From: Tabrizicola sp.
Lineage (GTDB): Bacteria > Pseudomonadota > Alphaproteobacteria > Rhodobacterales > Rhodobacteraceae
Direction of reading: 5' to 3'
Assembly (NCBI RefSeq): GCF_030694085.1
Contig: NZ_JAUXZE010000050.1
Span: 1 to 64,000 of the forward strand
Length of the DNA: 64,000 bases
Positions 37,129-46,146 of the stretch are shown one piece after another. The first letter of the stretch is position 1. Each line of letters begins with the position of its first letter. The position numbers were made by a program, and so were the translations under genes. Below the pieces are notes generated by a model that ran no database searches, had not been told where the DNA came from, and saw only the letters and a program-made list of their open reading frames with translations.

Positions 37129-38238
37129 TCACAGCCCCGCCGCCTTGGTCAGGTTGACCCGGAACCTGTCCCTGCGCCGCTGGTAGCGGCGCGTCATCTC
37201 GGCCGAGGCGTGGCCAAGCTGTTTCTGGACATAGCGTTCTTCGGCCTCGGCACTGCTGGCCAGTCCGGCGCGCAAGGAGTGCCCGGAGAAAAGGCGCAGC
37301 CGCTCGGCTTCCGGCAGGTCGGGCCGCAGGCCCGCCTCGCAGGCACAAATCTTGATGAGCCGGGCAACGTGCTTGTCGGACAGCCGTTCGCTCGTGGCCT
37401 TGAGCCCGTTGCGGCTGACGGCGACGAAGATCGGGCCGAAGTCAATCCTGGCGTAGTGGAGCCACTGCGTCAGGGCATGGACTGGGCAAGTCTCGTCGGC
37501 GGAGCCGCGTGAGATTTCCACCTCGCGCCAGCCGGTTTTGCCGCGCAGCGTTATCAGGACACCGCCCTCCAGCACCTCAACCCAGCCGCAGCTGTCTGGC
37601 GTATCATCCTTGCCGTGATCGAGGCTGACGATTTCGGAACGGCGCAGGCCGCCAGCAAAGCCGATCAGTAGGATCGCGCGATCTCGCAGGCCACGCAGGT
37701 CGTGGGGCAAGGTTGCCAGCATGTCACGCAGGTCCTCGGACAGGATCGCCTCCTTCTGCCTGGGGGGCCGCCCATGCTTGCGCCGGATCCCGGCAAGCAC
37801 AGTCGCGATGTGGCGGTCCTTGCGGTCCATGCGCTGGCCGCGCTGCGCAAATTTCCAAGCCAGACCCGAGAGGCGGCGCTCGATGGACGTGACGGAGAGC
37901 GCTGGGGCCTGGCCGACTGGCGCTGCCAGATCGGCGATGTAAAGCCCGATCAGCTGGGGCGACGGGGGCAGGGGGTCCGCGCCGCGCATCCGGCACCAAC
38001 GTGCGAAGTGGGCCCAGTCCTTGGCATAGGCTTTGAGGGTGTTTTCAGAGGCAGCGGCGCGGGCATAGTTGCGCGCGGTTTCCGCCAGTCTGTCGAGCGC
38101 GCCTGAACGTGCGATGTGTGAGGGCAGTGCGAGGGCATCACCGTCACACCCCAAGTCCTCGTCCTGCTCGTTGGGATTGGATCGCTCTGGCGGGTCGATG
38201 GGTGATTTCTGGTGCGTTTCTGCCATGCTTCTAATCAT
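37129..38238 (-). CDS. Tyrosine recombinase (phage-integrase family)
   Basis: A 369-residue recombinase. An N-terminal SAM-like domain (about 35-150: ENTLKAYAKDWAHFARWCRM) is followed by the catalytic domain with Arg in GGLRRSEIVSLDHG, HxxR in FSGHSLRAGLASS, the GH box QLGHASAEMTRR and the Tyr in MTRRYQRRRDRF. It could resolve plasmid multimers or integrate/excise a unit with the DUF1403-ScpB-Tni genes. The start may be at 38238 or 38226. A palindrome lies in the divergent region upstream. Confidence 0.93.
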   Translation of the reverse strand: MIRSMAETHQKSPIDPPERSNPNEQDEDLGCDGDALALPSHIARSGALDRLAETARNYARAAASENTLKAYAKDWAHFARWCRMRGADPLPPSPQLIGLYIADLAAPVGQAPALSVTSIERRLSGLAWKFAQRGQRMDRKDRHIATVLAGIRRKHGRPPRQKEAILSEDLRDMLATLPHDLRGLRDRAILLIGFAGGLRRSEIVSLDHGKDDTPDSCGWVEVLEGGVLITLRGKTGWREVEISRGSADETCPVHALTQWLHYARIDFGPIFVAVSRNGLKATSERLSDKHVARLIKICACEAGLRPDLPEAERLRLFSGHSLRAGLASSAEAEERYVQKQLGHASAEMTRRYQRRRDRFRVNLTKAAGL

Positions 38239-38250
38239 ACTCTTTTTGCG

Positions 38251-38273
38251 TCCGATAATGCAACATTATTGGA
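38251..38273. promoter_or_regulatory. Palindromic operator-like site between recombinase and DUF1403 genes
   Basis: TCCGATAATG-CAA-CATTATTGGA has 9 of 10 paired positions. It lies 13 bases upstream of the recombinase start and about 80 before DUF1403, so one protein bound here could control both. Part of it (CGTCCGATA and CAACATT) resembles the motif near 2331-2352. Confidence 0.5.
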
Positions 38274-38352
38274 CATTGCAACGATGACAACGATGCGGCG
38301 GTTGCAGGCATAATTGCTGGTATTAAGCGCCGCGTTGAAATAGGCTCTCGCC

Positions 38353-39240
38353 ATGAGAAAACCGCGCATCCAGACCACTGTGGCCCTGCCGATGCTCCCT
38401 CCCCTCCCGGGCTGGATCATGTCCGGGCCGGCGGAAACCTTCGAGGCTGCGGCGTTCCGGTCCGGGGCAGCACTGGCGCATCTGACCTTTGCTACAACCG
38501 CCGCAGACCTGCCCCAGGCCTTATGGCGTGACCGCCTGGCGCTGGTGGCAGCGGAGTTTTGCGCAGGAATTGCCGGTCGGCGCGAAGGGGCCGGAGCGTT
38601 GCGTGACTCCTTGCACCTGACAAAAGCAGGCGATGATCCCGGCCCGGCGGGACGAGTTTTTCGACAATGGTCGAGGGCGGTTGCGCGGCCGATTTCAGTC
38701 TCGAATCTGAGCCGCGCGCTGGAGGGGGTTGCGCCAGAGCAGATTGCCCTTTGTCTGGATGCCACCGGACCAACCCCGGTTGACCGCGCGGCGCAGGTCA
38801 TCGAGGCCGTGTTGGAAGGTAATCCGCGGGGCGAGACCGTGGCCTTGATCCTTGCCGATGCGGTTCTGGTGAAATCCCTGGGGCAGGATCTTGTGCTGCC
38901 GCTATTGTCGCTGGCCTTGAAGGCCCGTGATCTGCAGCTGCGCGGGGCTGACTTGCGGCTGGCCTGTCACAGGGCGGTTGGTGTCGGGGTGCGACAGGCC
39001 CTGCCGTTGGCGGCGGAACTTTCCCGGGCGGCGGTCCGATTGCGCGCGGTGGCCCCCAAGCTGCGCGCCAAGGGGGCCACGCGCGCCGTCGATCTGTTTC
39101 TGTCGCGCGATGCGCTGGCACCCTCGGCCCTTGACTTCATGTCGGACCGGGCCGCGCGGCGGCTGTGCGACCGGCTGGTCAGCCAGGGGGCCATCCGTGA
39201 GCTGACTGGGCGGGACACGTTTCGCCTTTACGGGGTCTGA
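38353..39240 (+). CDS. DUF1403 family protein
   Basis: A 295-residue mostly helical protein matching DUF1403: PPLPGWIMSGPAETFEAAAF, AFRSGAALAHL, DDPGPAGRVFRQWSRAVARP and the basic C-terminal HTH-like end (VDLFLSRDALAPSALDFMSD, GAIRELTGRDTFRLYGV). Function is unknown. The family is typical of rhizobial and roseobacter plasmids. Its stop is two bases before the ScpB-like start, so they form a pair. Confidence 0.85.
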   Translation: MRKPRIQTTVALPMLPPLPGWIMSGPAETFEAAAFRSGAALAHLTFATTAADLPQALWRDRLALVAAEFCAGIAGRREGAGALRDSLHLTKAGDDPGPAGRVFRQWSRAVARPISVSNLSRALEGVAPEQIALCLDATGPTPVDRAAQVIEAVLEGNPRGETVALILADAVLVKSLGQDLVLPLLSLALKARDLQLRGADLRLACHRAVGVGVRQALPLAAELSRAAVRLRAVAPKLRAKGATRAVDLFLSRDALAPSALDFMSDRAARRLCDRLVSQGAIRELTGRDTFRLYGV

Positions 39241-39242
39241 CC

Positions 39243-39851
39243 ATGGCGCGGCGCGAGGAGGCGGGGCTTGACCGGGACCTGGCTGACCTGCCAGCCGATC
39301 TGCGGTGGCGGGAATGGATGTGCCGGATCGAGGCGGTGATGTTTGCCAGCGCCTCGCCGGTCGCGCGCGAGGATCTGGCGCGCGTGGTGGGCACAGGGGT
39401 CTCGGTCGACCTGCTGATTGACGATCTGGCAGTGGATATGGTGGGCCGCCCCTATGAGGTGGCGCAGGTGGGCGCGGGATGGATGCTGCGGACCAAGCCC
39501 GCCTATGCCCCGGCGATCCGCGCGGCGGCGGATGTGGGGGAGCAGGCCCTGAATCTGTCAGAATACGATCTGGCCGTGCTGGCGGCGATCGCATTCCACC
39601 AGCCGGTAAGCCGCGACGGGCTGAAGGACATCTTCGGCAAAGAGATCAGCCGTGATCTGATCGGCAGGTTGGCCGAGCGCGACCTGATCGGCACCGGCCC
39701 GCGCGAACCCCGGCGCGGCGCGCCCTACACTTTTGTCACCACCGAGACCTTCCTTGCCACCTTCGGGATGGCGTCCTTGCGCGACCTGCCCGATCCCGAG
39801 CAACTCGTAGATGCCGGCCTCGCGGGCCCGTCGGAGGCTTACGACATTTAA
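39243..39851 (+). CDS. ScpB-like protein (plasmid type)
   Basis: A 202-residue two-winged-helix protein of the SMC-ScpB family: MCRIEAVMFASASPVAREDL, then SEYDLAVLAAIAFHQPVSRD and GRLAERDLIGTGPREPRRGA, FVTTETFLATFGMASLRDLP. Chromosomal ScpB helps SMC condense DNA; no SMC or ScpA is nearby, so this copy may have another DNA-linked role. It overlaps convergently by three bases with the stop of tniQ. Confidence 0.85.
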   Translation: MARREEAGLDRDLADLPADLRWREWMCRIEAVMFASASPVAREDLARVVGTGVSVDLLIDDLAVDMVGRPYEVAQVGAGWMLRTKPAYAPAIRAAADVGEQALNLSEYDLAVLAAIAFHQPVSRDGLKDIFGKEISRDLIGRLAERDLIGTGPREPRRGAPYTFVTTETFLATFGMASLRDLPDPEQLVDAGLAGPSEAYDI

Positions 39852-40891
39852 GGAGCGGGTTGAGCTTCGGCTGCAGATCGGCGGGCTTCATGTAGCTGGG
39901 TCGCTGCCCGCAGCAGGGCGGCCAGATCAGTCGCTCTGGGGGAGGAGGCCCGCCGCAGCCCTGCAGTTTCCGCAAGCTGATCCGTGAGCTCCTTGACCAA
40001 TCCGTTGTGGTTTCCAGCGGCATTGGCAAGCCGGACCCAAAGGTTCAGCGGGCCACCACCTTTGTGGCCAACTATTCCGCTCTGCCCTTCCGACAGCCGC
40101 CGGAAGAAATCGTGGCGAAGCCGATGCGACAGTTGCGGTATCGTTGATGTCGTCGTACCGACGGGCACCGGGCATATTGCAATCCTCTCTGGCAGGGTTT
40201 TCCGTTTCCCCCGGCCCACGCCAAGTGCGAGCCCAGCTGTGTCAAGACGAAGCAGATCGTCGATCAGCCGCTCGAGACGCCGGGCGCCTGGGTTTGCCGG
40301 GTCCGTCGGTTTGGCGAGAGGAGCGTCGCAGAAGGCGCAGTATTGCTGTGAAACAAGGCGATCCTGTCTGAACGGAGCAAGGCCCTGACCGCAAGACGGG
40401 CAGCGGTCGCGCAATCGGCAGCCATGGCGAAAGCAGGACACGCGGGTTGCCAGAGTCCAACTCTGCCGGAAATAGGGCACCTCGTCTTCCCGCAGGCAGG
40501 TGGGACAGAACTGCAGCCAACAGGACTGCGCAGTCGAAGTCCCTGCATGTTGCGGCCGGCTCCGCAGCCGCAAGCGCACGCTCGAGAAGGGACTGTGGGC
40601 CAGACAAAGTCCGTCGATATCGTCGGGGCAGATCGACGTATGGTCGAGCAGGATGCGGCGAACGGCCTCCGGCAGATGCCGGTCGAGTTGGGCCGACCAT
40701 GTCTCGACAGCAGCTCCGAGCACCGCTCCGAAATAGCGCGGCGGCACACCGTTGGCATGCGCAACCCGATGCAGCCAGCTTGACAAAAGCTCACCGGGAG
40801 CGGGCCTGACCTCCACCGGCCAGCGACGTCCCGCCACCACACTATAGCGGCGGGCCGGGGAGACGGTGATCCTCGGCACAGTGCTGGTCAT
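39848..40891 (-). CDS. tniQ: TniQ family protein
   Basis: A 347-residue protein with the TniQ N-terminal part (PGELLSSWLHRVAHANGVPP) and zinc-finger-like Cys clusters (LQFCPTCLREDEVPYF, RDRCPSCGQGLAPF, QYCAFCDAPLA). In Tn7/Tn5053-type systems TniQ/TnsD-like proteins guide target-site choice. Its start overlaps the tniB stop by four bases and its stop overlaps that of the ScpB-like gene. Confidence 0.9.
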   Translation of the reverse strand: MTSTVPRITVSPARRYSVVAGRRWPVEVRPAPGELLSSWLHRVAHANGVPPRYFGAVLGAAVETWSAQLDRHLPEAVRRILLDHTSICPDDIDGLCLAHSPFSSVRLRLRSRPQHAGTSTAQSCWLQFCPTCLREDEVPYFRQSWTLATRVSCFRHGCRLRDRCPSCGQGLAPFRQDRLVSQQYCAFCDAPLAKPTDPANPGARRLERLIDDLLRLDTAGLALGVGRGKRKTLPERIAICPVPVGTTTSTIPQLSHRLRHDFFRRLSEGQSGIVGHKGGGPLNLWVRLANAAGNHNGLVKELTDQLAETAGLRRASSPRATDLAALLRAATQLHEARRSAAEAQPAP

Positions 40892-41769
40892 GTCATTGAA
40901 TGGCGCAAGGCTGAGTTCCGCCGCCGTGACAGCGGCACATATCCGAGCGCCATGACGGTGCTGGACGTGATCCTTTCCTCACCGCTCTCAACAGCTGCCA
41001 CAGCCGCCCGGGTGACGATGTCGACCACCTCGCCAATCAGCCCTTCCGACAGATCATGGATCATTTTGGCCAGGGGAGGTCGTGAGAGGTTTGAGGCATC
41101 CGCAAGTGGCATGCTGGCCTCAAGACTGTCGAGAAGTGTGGCGAAGTCTTCGTCGAAACCCCACCGTGGCACCGCGACCGTATCGAACCGCGAGCCCATT
41201 TCTTCGGTGTCGTGCAGCGCATCGTAGACGGCGATTTCGCCGACAAGCACGGGCGAGATGTCATGCACGCGTGCGATCCGCCGCAGAAATGAGAAGATTG
41301 CCTTCACATCCTGTCGGCGTCCGCGCAGCGCACTGTGGAATTCGTCGAAGATGAGCAGGCGCGGCTTCAGGCTGTCGAGAAGATGATCGACCTGTTCGCT
41401 GGCGCGGGACAGGCTGCGCCAGCCGACAGCCTGCGGGGCGCGCAGCCCGGACAGGATGCTGGCGTAGAAATGCGACAGGCCAGCCCCCTCCCGAGTCTGG
41501 ATCATCCAGACCCTTTGCCGGTCGGCACGGCGCAGATGTTCGACGGCGAAGCGTTCGGCGATCATGGTCTTGCCGTTGTGATAGGGGCCGGCGAGCAGCA
41601 ATCCGCGAGGGCGGAGTGATGGCGGGCGTTCCAGCAGCTGCCGCATCGCATCATGTGCCCTAGAGGCACCGGGATGGCCGATCCAGCGTGGCGCCCGAAT
41701 ATGCGCCATGCGGGCGGCAGCATCCGCATCCAGCAACGCTGAGGTTGATGGCAGGAGATGGTCGGCCAC
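40888..41769 (-). CDS. tniB: TniB AAA+ ATPase
   Basis: A 293-residue AAA+ protein. Walker A is GPYHNGKTMIAERF and Walker B is LLIFDEFHSALRG, with a downstream sensor region (VGEIAVYDALHDTEE). TniB-type ATPases activate the TniA transposase and select target DNA. One base separates it from tniA and it overlaps tniQ by four, so the three form one operon, tniA-tniB-tniQ. Confidence 0.93.
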   Translation of the reverse strand: MADHLLPSTSALLDADAAARMAHIRAPRWIGHPGASRAHDAMRQLLERPPSLRPRGLLLAGPYHNGKTMIAERFAVEHLRRADRQRVWMIQTREGAGLSHFYASILSGLRAPQAVGWRSLSRASEQVDHLLDSLKPRLLIFDEFHSALRGRRQDVKAIFSFLRRIARVHDISPVLVGEIAVYDALHDTEEMGSRFDTVAVPRWGFDEDFATLLDSLEASMPLADASNLSRPPLAKMIHDLSEGLIGEVVDIVTRAAVAAVESGEERITSSTVMALGYVPLSRRRNSALRHSMT

Positions 41770-41770
41770 G

Positions 41771-43432
41771 TCACCAGGTCTCGATAGGAAAGACGCGACG
41801 GGGTCGGTCAGGCGCCGGTCCAGGATTCGTCGCCTCTGAAACGGCTCCTGCAGCTTGATATGGTTTTGTCGCGCCTGCGGCGTGTCGGGCTCGGGTCATC
41901 TCTCTCAGTTGAGCCTTTGCGGATTTGGCCCCCGCGACCGTTGCAGCGATTTCTCGGCGCAGGAGCGTCTTGTCCTGCACGGGGCGTTGCTGGTTCTGGC
42001 GCTGGCGCGCTCGGTCGGCTTCATGGTGCCAGAGGGTGACCGACATAGTGACCCCGTCCCGTCGCCTTACCGGGCGCCAGACACGCGTGTCGGGATCGGC
42101 GATGTAGATCTGGCTGATGTCCCGGGGGTCATAGCACAGATCCAGAGCTGCAAGGCGGTCACGCCGGGCTACGAGCGGCCCAAGCCAGTGTTCAAAGTAG
42201 TCGATGGCGAACAGGCTGACGCCTTGGGGAGAGATGCGGCGCGTCTTGCGAGGCAGGAAGTTGAGCAGGACATCGGTGGGATCGTCGATCTGTCGGTCAA
42301 TCGGTGGAAGCCGCCGTTCCCATTCGAGGCGAGGCACGGTCAGCTTGCGTGCGTTCTGTGTCTGGTTGTGATCGATGATTGCCAGGGCAATGCAGCGCTC
42401 AAGGGCCGCGAAGGTCAGGCTTGCCCGCTTGTCGGACGAATAATCTCCGCGGTCCGCGATGGACCGCCCGGTCTTGCCGGGAAGAGAGCGAAGCACCGTG
42501 TTCACCTTGCCCAGAAGCCGCTCGACAATGCCACCCCGATGTACCGTCCCCTTGTTCCGGGTGCGGACGGCGATGCCGAAGTCGGCACATCCCGTCGTGA
42601 AGGTACTGCTCTGGAATTCCTTGGCTGAGTCGACAACGATCTGCTTCGGGCGGCCATACATTGTCCATGGGTGCGCAATCCCGCGTTCGGCCAGCCAGTC
42701 ATCCTTTCGGCACATCGCGTGCGCAAGGCAAAGTGCGACTGATAGTCGGGAAGGGCGCTCGAGGGTGAGGCAAAAGCCGATGATTGCACTGGTCGCGACA
42801 TCGGCGGCGATGGTCAGATAGGGTCTGCCCACGAAAACGCCGTGGTCGTCGATCACCTCGACGAACTGGATATCGGCCGGCGTGTGATCGATCTGGACGA
42901 CGTCAAGGGCATGGGTCGCGCGGATGTACCCCGGACGCGGCTTCAGGCGGTGCAAGTGTTTGCCACCGGAAAGCCGTCGCCGCGCAATCTCTTCGGGGGA
43001 GAACACGCGCGGGATCCTTTTGGCCACGGTGACATAGGCCGGGGGCTTTAAACCTTCACTGGCACAGCGCGCGCGGATTTCGTCGACGATCGGCGCGAGA
43101 TCGGGTTGTTCCGGCCGGAGCCACATCTCCCGCAGTGTTGCAACAATGATGGTTTCGACCTCGGAGGCGATCCGCGTGCGCCGCGATCCGTTCGTCCTGG
43201 GCAATAGCGATGAGACACGACGATCCCCGCGATACCGGGCAAGATGATTGTAGACCTGACGGGTGGAAAGGCGCAGCTCTGTTGCCGCACGTGTGACGGC
43301 CTCCCGCATCGGCACGACCCCATCGAGGGCCTGATCCAGTTCTCGCGCGATCCGGACGGCCTTGTTCCAAGCCTCATCGGACGCCGCCTGGCTGTTGCTG
43401 TTCAGCGGTCGATCGTCGAAGGAAGCTGTCAT
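41771..43432 (-). CDS. tniA: TniA-type DDE transposase (Mu/Tn5053 class)
   Basis: A 553-residue transposase. I start at the ATG at 43432, since the frame upstream is a basic shadow. It has an HTH region (TELRLSTRQVYNHLARYRGD), then an rve core with Asp in VVQIDHTPADIQ, Asp in QIVVDSAKEFQS and Glu in GGIVERLLGKVNTVLR, followed by the Mu-transposase C-terminal beta-barrel (FAIDYFEHWLGPLV, SQIYIADPDTRVWRPV). All three catalytic acids are present. Terminal repeats expected for Tn5053-type transposons were not found. Confidence 0.93.
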   Translation of the reverse strand: MTASFDDRPLNSNSQAASDEAWNKAVRIARELDQALDGVVPMREAVTRAATELRLSTRQVYNHLARYRGDRRVSSLLPRTNGSRRTRIASEVETIIVATLREMWLRPEQPDLAPIVDEIRARCASEGLKPPAYVTVAKRIPRVFSPEEIARRRLSGGKHLHRLKPRPGYIRATHALDVVQIDHTPADIQFVEVIDDHGVFVGRPYLTIAADVATSAIIGFCLTLERPSRLSVALCLAHAMCRKDDWLAERGIAHPWTMYGRPKQIVVDSAKEFQSSTFTTGCADFGIAVRTRNKGTVHRGGIVERLLGKVNTVLRSLPGKTGRSIADRGDYSSDKRASLTFAALERCIALAIIDHNQTQNARKLTVPRLEWERRLPPIDRQIDDPTDVLLNFLPRKTRRISPQGVSLFAIDYFEHWLGPLVARRDRLAALDLCYDPRDISQIYIADPDTRVWRPVRRRDGVTMSVTLWHHEADRARQRQNQQRPVQDKTLLRREIAATVAGAKSAKAQLREMTRARHAAGATKPYQAAGAVSEATNPGPAPDRPRRVFPIETW

Positions 43433-43454
43433 CCCTCTGTGCCCTCGCCTCGCT

Positions 43455-43481
43455 ATTGAAATCAGTGATGAAATTGAAATC
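43455..43481. promoter_or_regulatory. Tandem ATTGAAATC repeats in the tniA / DUF1612 divergent region
   Basis: ATTGAAATC occurs at 43455-43463 and 43473-43481 (18-base period), and a related GTGAAATCG lies at about 43544. They lie between the divergent tniA and DUF1612 genes and may be a regulator or transposase binding site. Confidence 0.35.
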
Positions 43482-43551
43482 GCAAAGCACAAGTTGGCCC
43501 CTGTTTTCCCCCTACCATGCGGAAATAATGTGAAAAGGACGCAGTGAAATC

Positions 43552-44505
43552 GTGAAGCAAATGCGACAGCCGCCCGAGCCAGGGGCGGAACCCCGGGAAA
43601 CAGAGGTTCTCGTTGACTGGCGGAGGGCTGAGGCGGGCCATGCCGCGCGCCTCGCCCGCGTTGCAGGCAGGCTCGGTGTGCTAGACGAGCGGCTGAAGCG
43701 GGGCCCGGAGGGCTGGCGGCACAGGCTCGCCATGATTGAAGCGGCCGACCTGAGTTGGTTCGCGGGTGACCGCATCGGGCCGGATCGGCTCGCGCTCTGG
43801 ACCTCCATGCGCCTGTCCAGCGTTCAGGACGACACGGCTGCGCTGGCGCGTGTCGGATGGGCGGTGCGGCGGCTGACGGGTGGGCCGGGACCAGAGCAGG
43901 ATCTTTCTGCCTTCCTCGACCGCCGCGACCCCGAGCGCTTGGATGATGAGGCCGAACCATTCGCGGACCGTGCTGGCAGTTGGCTAGATCTGATGGCGCA
44001 GGCAACTGATCTTCACCCGACCACCCGCGCTTGCATGGGCTTTCACCTCTGGAGCCTTGCCGGCCTTGCGCAACATGGCGACAAGCTGGAGGCCGCGCTT
44101 ACGGCCGCACGAATCGCTGCCAGCGATTGCAAAGGTGCAGTTTTTGCACCGCTGGCCATCGGCGGGGCAGGGGGTCTGCGCGCCGGCGGCCCGCCAACGG
44201 AACGCCTAGCGCGATGGCTCGAGGGGATGGAGACTGCAGCGCTGACCGCGATGCGGCACCTGGACGCCATCGAGGCGTGGGCCGAGCGCGCAAGAGCTGA
44301 GATGACCCCGCTCTCGGGCAAAACTCCACCTGCACTGAGCGCATTGTTTGCGGAGTGGCCTTTGGTATCTGCCCCAATGGCGGCAGCCTTGACGAGGGCT
44401 AGCCGCGCCGCGATCCAGCGTAATCTTGCGTGGATGGAAGCGCATGGCTTAGTCCGCGAGGTAACCGGGCAAGGACGCTACCGAATGTGGAAAGCCGCAA
44501 GTTGA
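43552..44505 (+). CDS. DUF1612 / helix-turn-helix protein (RHE_PE00001 type)
   Basis: A 317-residue protein beginning at a GTG at 43552 (ATG at 43561 is an alternative). The N-terminal and central parts are helical (ARLARVAGRLGVLDERLKRG, THPTTRACMGFHLW-like segment). The C-terminal 60 residues form a winged helix (VSAPMAAALTRASRAAIQRN, LAWMEAHGLVREVTGQGRYR). This resembles the DUF1612 plasmid family. It is divergent from tniA and could regulate it. No enzyme motif was seen. Confidence 0.75.
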   Translation: MKQMRQPPEPGAEPRETEVLVDWRRAEAGHAARLARVAGRLGVLDERLKRGPEGWRHRLAMIEAADLSWFAGDRIGPDRLALWTSMRLSSVQDDTAALARVGWAVRRLTGGPGPEQDLSAFLDRRDPERLDDEAEPFADRAGSWLDLMAQATDLHPTTRACMGFHLWSLAGLAQHGDKLEAALTAARIAASDCKGAVFAPLAIGGAGGLRAGGPPTERLARWLEGMETAALTAMRHLDAIEAWAERARAEMTPLSGKTPPALSALFAEWPLVSAPMAAALTRASRAAIQRNLAWMEAHGLVREVTGQGRYRMWKAAS

Positions 44506-44588
44506 ACGGAGACGCTTCCTCGCGTCCTATTCGGCCTGCTTCGCGATTGACTTAACAAATTGGATGGCACTCTACAGAATACAACCTA

Positions 44589-45272
44589 TTAGAGGTTTCG
44601 TGACGCGATGCGCATCCTCGTATAACTCATTGAAATATGCGTGCGATGGATCAGCGCGGCGGATCGGACGTCGCCAATCGCCAGGGCGCGCAGGACTTCG
44701 TCGATCTCGTCTGCAAAGATCCGCACTTCTGCAGCCACGTCAATGCGCGCGGCTGCCATGGATTTCAGCCAGATCCGGGCGGTCTGCAGGAACAGACGCT
44801 CGCAGATCTCGCGCAGCGGAAGGTTCGAGGTGATGCCGTGGAATTCGTGGAAGAACTCCATGTTCAGTTCCCCAAAGCGCCGGGCGTCGGGCGCATTGGC
44901 CAACGCGCGAACCTCGGCCGACAGCAGCTGCAAACGGTCCCACAGGGCGGGGTCGGGCGGGTTCGGGCCAAGGACCCCCAGAAGCTCGGCCAGTTCCATT
45001 CGCAGCTGATAGGTCTGTTCCAGCGCCTCGATGTCGACATCGGTGACAAAGGTCCCGACACCATGCACCGACTGCAACAGGCCTTCGCCTTCCAGCCGGA
45101 CCAGAACCCGACGCAAGGGTGTGCGGCTGGTCCCGAACTCTGCTGCCAGATCCTCCTCTGACAACCGGGTGCCGGGGGTATAGTCCAGAACACAGATGCG
45201 ATTGCGCAGGACCTTGTGCATCCTGTCAAAGCGGTCGCGGGCGGTGGGCAGGCTTTCGGCTGGAAAGTTCAC
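44589..45272 (-). CDS. GntR-family (FCD/FadR subgroup) regulator of ectoine genes
   Basis: A 227-residue regulator: winged helix at about 12-75 (VLRNRICVLDYTPGTRLSEE, LAAEFGTSRTPLRRVLVRLE) and an FCD ligand-binding domain to the end (with E-F-H-EFH metal-type residues in NMEFFHEFHG). It is the last gene of the minus-strand arm, 7 bases after the EamA gene. The best candidate for binding the two TTGTATACAA sites at 48520 and 48624. It is not the long MocR-type EnuR usually found with ectoine genes. Confidence 0.88.
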   Translation of the reverse strand: MNFPAESLPTARDRFDRMHKVLRNRICVLDYTPGTRLSEEDLAAEFGTSRTPLRRVLVRLEGEGLLQSVHGVGTFVTDVDIEALEQTYQLRMELAELLGVLGPNPPDPALWDRLQLLSAEVRALANAPDARRFGELNMEFFHEFHGITSNLPLREICERLFLQTARIWLKSMAAARIDVAAEVRIFADEIDEVLRALAIGDVRSAALIHRTHISMSYTRMRIASRNL

Positions 45273-45279
45273 GGCACCC

Positions 45280-46146
45280 TCATCTCGTCTGGCGTGTCAC
45301 GATATAGACCCCAACGGCTGACAAGGCCAATCCGGCAAGCGCCAGGGGACGCAGGGGTTCGTCCAGCAGCGCCCATGCAAGGGCCATCGCAAGCGGCGGC
45401 ACGAGATACATCAGCGCCGAAATCCGCGTGGCATCGCCGCGCGCGATCATGGCGATGTAAAGCGAAATCGAGATCAGCGAATTGCCCAGGACCAGCCAGA
45501 CCAGCGCGACGATCAGGCCCGGCTGCCAGTCGATCGACAGGCTTTCAGTGGCCACGGCCACCGGGGCAACCAGCGTGAAGCCCACGGCATATTGAACCAG
45601 CCCTCCGGCCACCGGGTCGGTCTTGCGGCCCAGGGCCTTTTCGAACAGCGTGGCCCCGCTGATCCCGGCCAGAGCCCCAAGTGCCAGAAGCGCCGCGCCA
45701 ATCGGGCTTGGACCCAGCGACCCCTCGGACCAGACCGCCAGCAGGACGCCACAAAAGCCGATCCCCAGCCCCGACCACAGAAGAAGTCCCCCGCGCTTGC
45801 CGCCGATCAGTGGCGATGCGGCGGCGACAAGGGCGGGCTGCAGCGCCATGATGATGGCGGTGGTCCCGGCGTTCATCCCCTGCTTCATCGCCAGATAGGC
45901 CAGGCCGAAATAGACGCCCTGAATAAGAAACCCCGTCACCGCCACCGCTGCCCAATGCCGTGCGCCCACCGGCCATTGCGGTCGCAGCAGCAGGGCAAGG
46001 GGGACCAGCACCACCACCGCCAACCCATAGCGCAGGGCCAGAAGGGTCATCGGTTCGGCATGTTGCAGGCCCAGCTTGGCAAAGCCATAACCCCCCGACC
46101 ACAGGATCAGAAAGACAAAGGGGGCGGCCCGCCAGAAGGCAGTCAT
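45280..46146 (-). CDS. EamA/DMT-family transporter
   Basis: A 288-residue permease with about ten helices and the internal duplication of the DMT superfamily (FLILWSGGYGFAKLGLQHAE in the first half, GALAGISGATLFEKALG and LLGNSLISISLYIAMIARG in the second). It probably exports or imports a small metabolite. It overlaps the M20 deacylase gene by four bases, so it is in the ectoine operon. Whether it carries an ectoine intermediate is unknown. Confidence 0.85.
   Translation of the reverse strand: MTAFWRAAPFVFLILWSGGYGFAKLGLQHAEPMTLLALRYGLAVVVLVPLALLLRPQWPVGARHWAAVAVTGFLIQGVYFGLAYLAMKQGMNAGTTAIIMALQPALVAAASPLIGGKRGGLLLWSGLGIGFCGVLLAVWSEGSLGPSPIGAALLALGALAGISGATLFEKALGRKTDPVAGGLVQYAVGFTLVAPVAVATESLSIDWQPGLIVALVWLVLGNSLISISLYIAMIARGDATRISALMYLVPPLAMALAWALLDEPLRPLALAGLALSAVGVYIVTRQTR

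Noticed and set aside
37129..38238. Integron integrase
   Set aside because: The recombinase has the general R-H-R-Y pattern but no integron-specific insert was recognised, and no attC-like repeats or cassette array follow.
39243..39851. Chromosomal ScpB implying a chromosome segment
   Set aside because: No scpA or smc is adjacent, and the neighbours are plasmid genes (DUF1403, recombinase, Rep-ParAB). It is better read as a plasmid-type paralog.
41771..43432. CRISPR-associated transposon
   Set aside because: TniA/B/Q-like genes are present, but no cas gene, repeat array or guide-like sequence was seen in the window.
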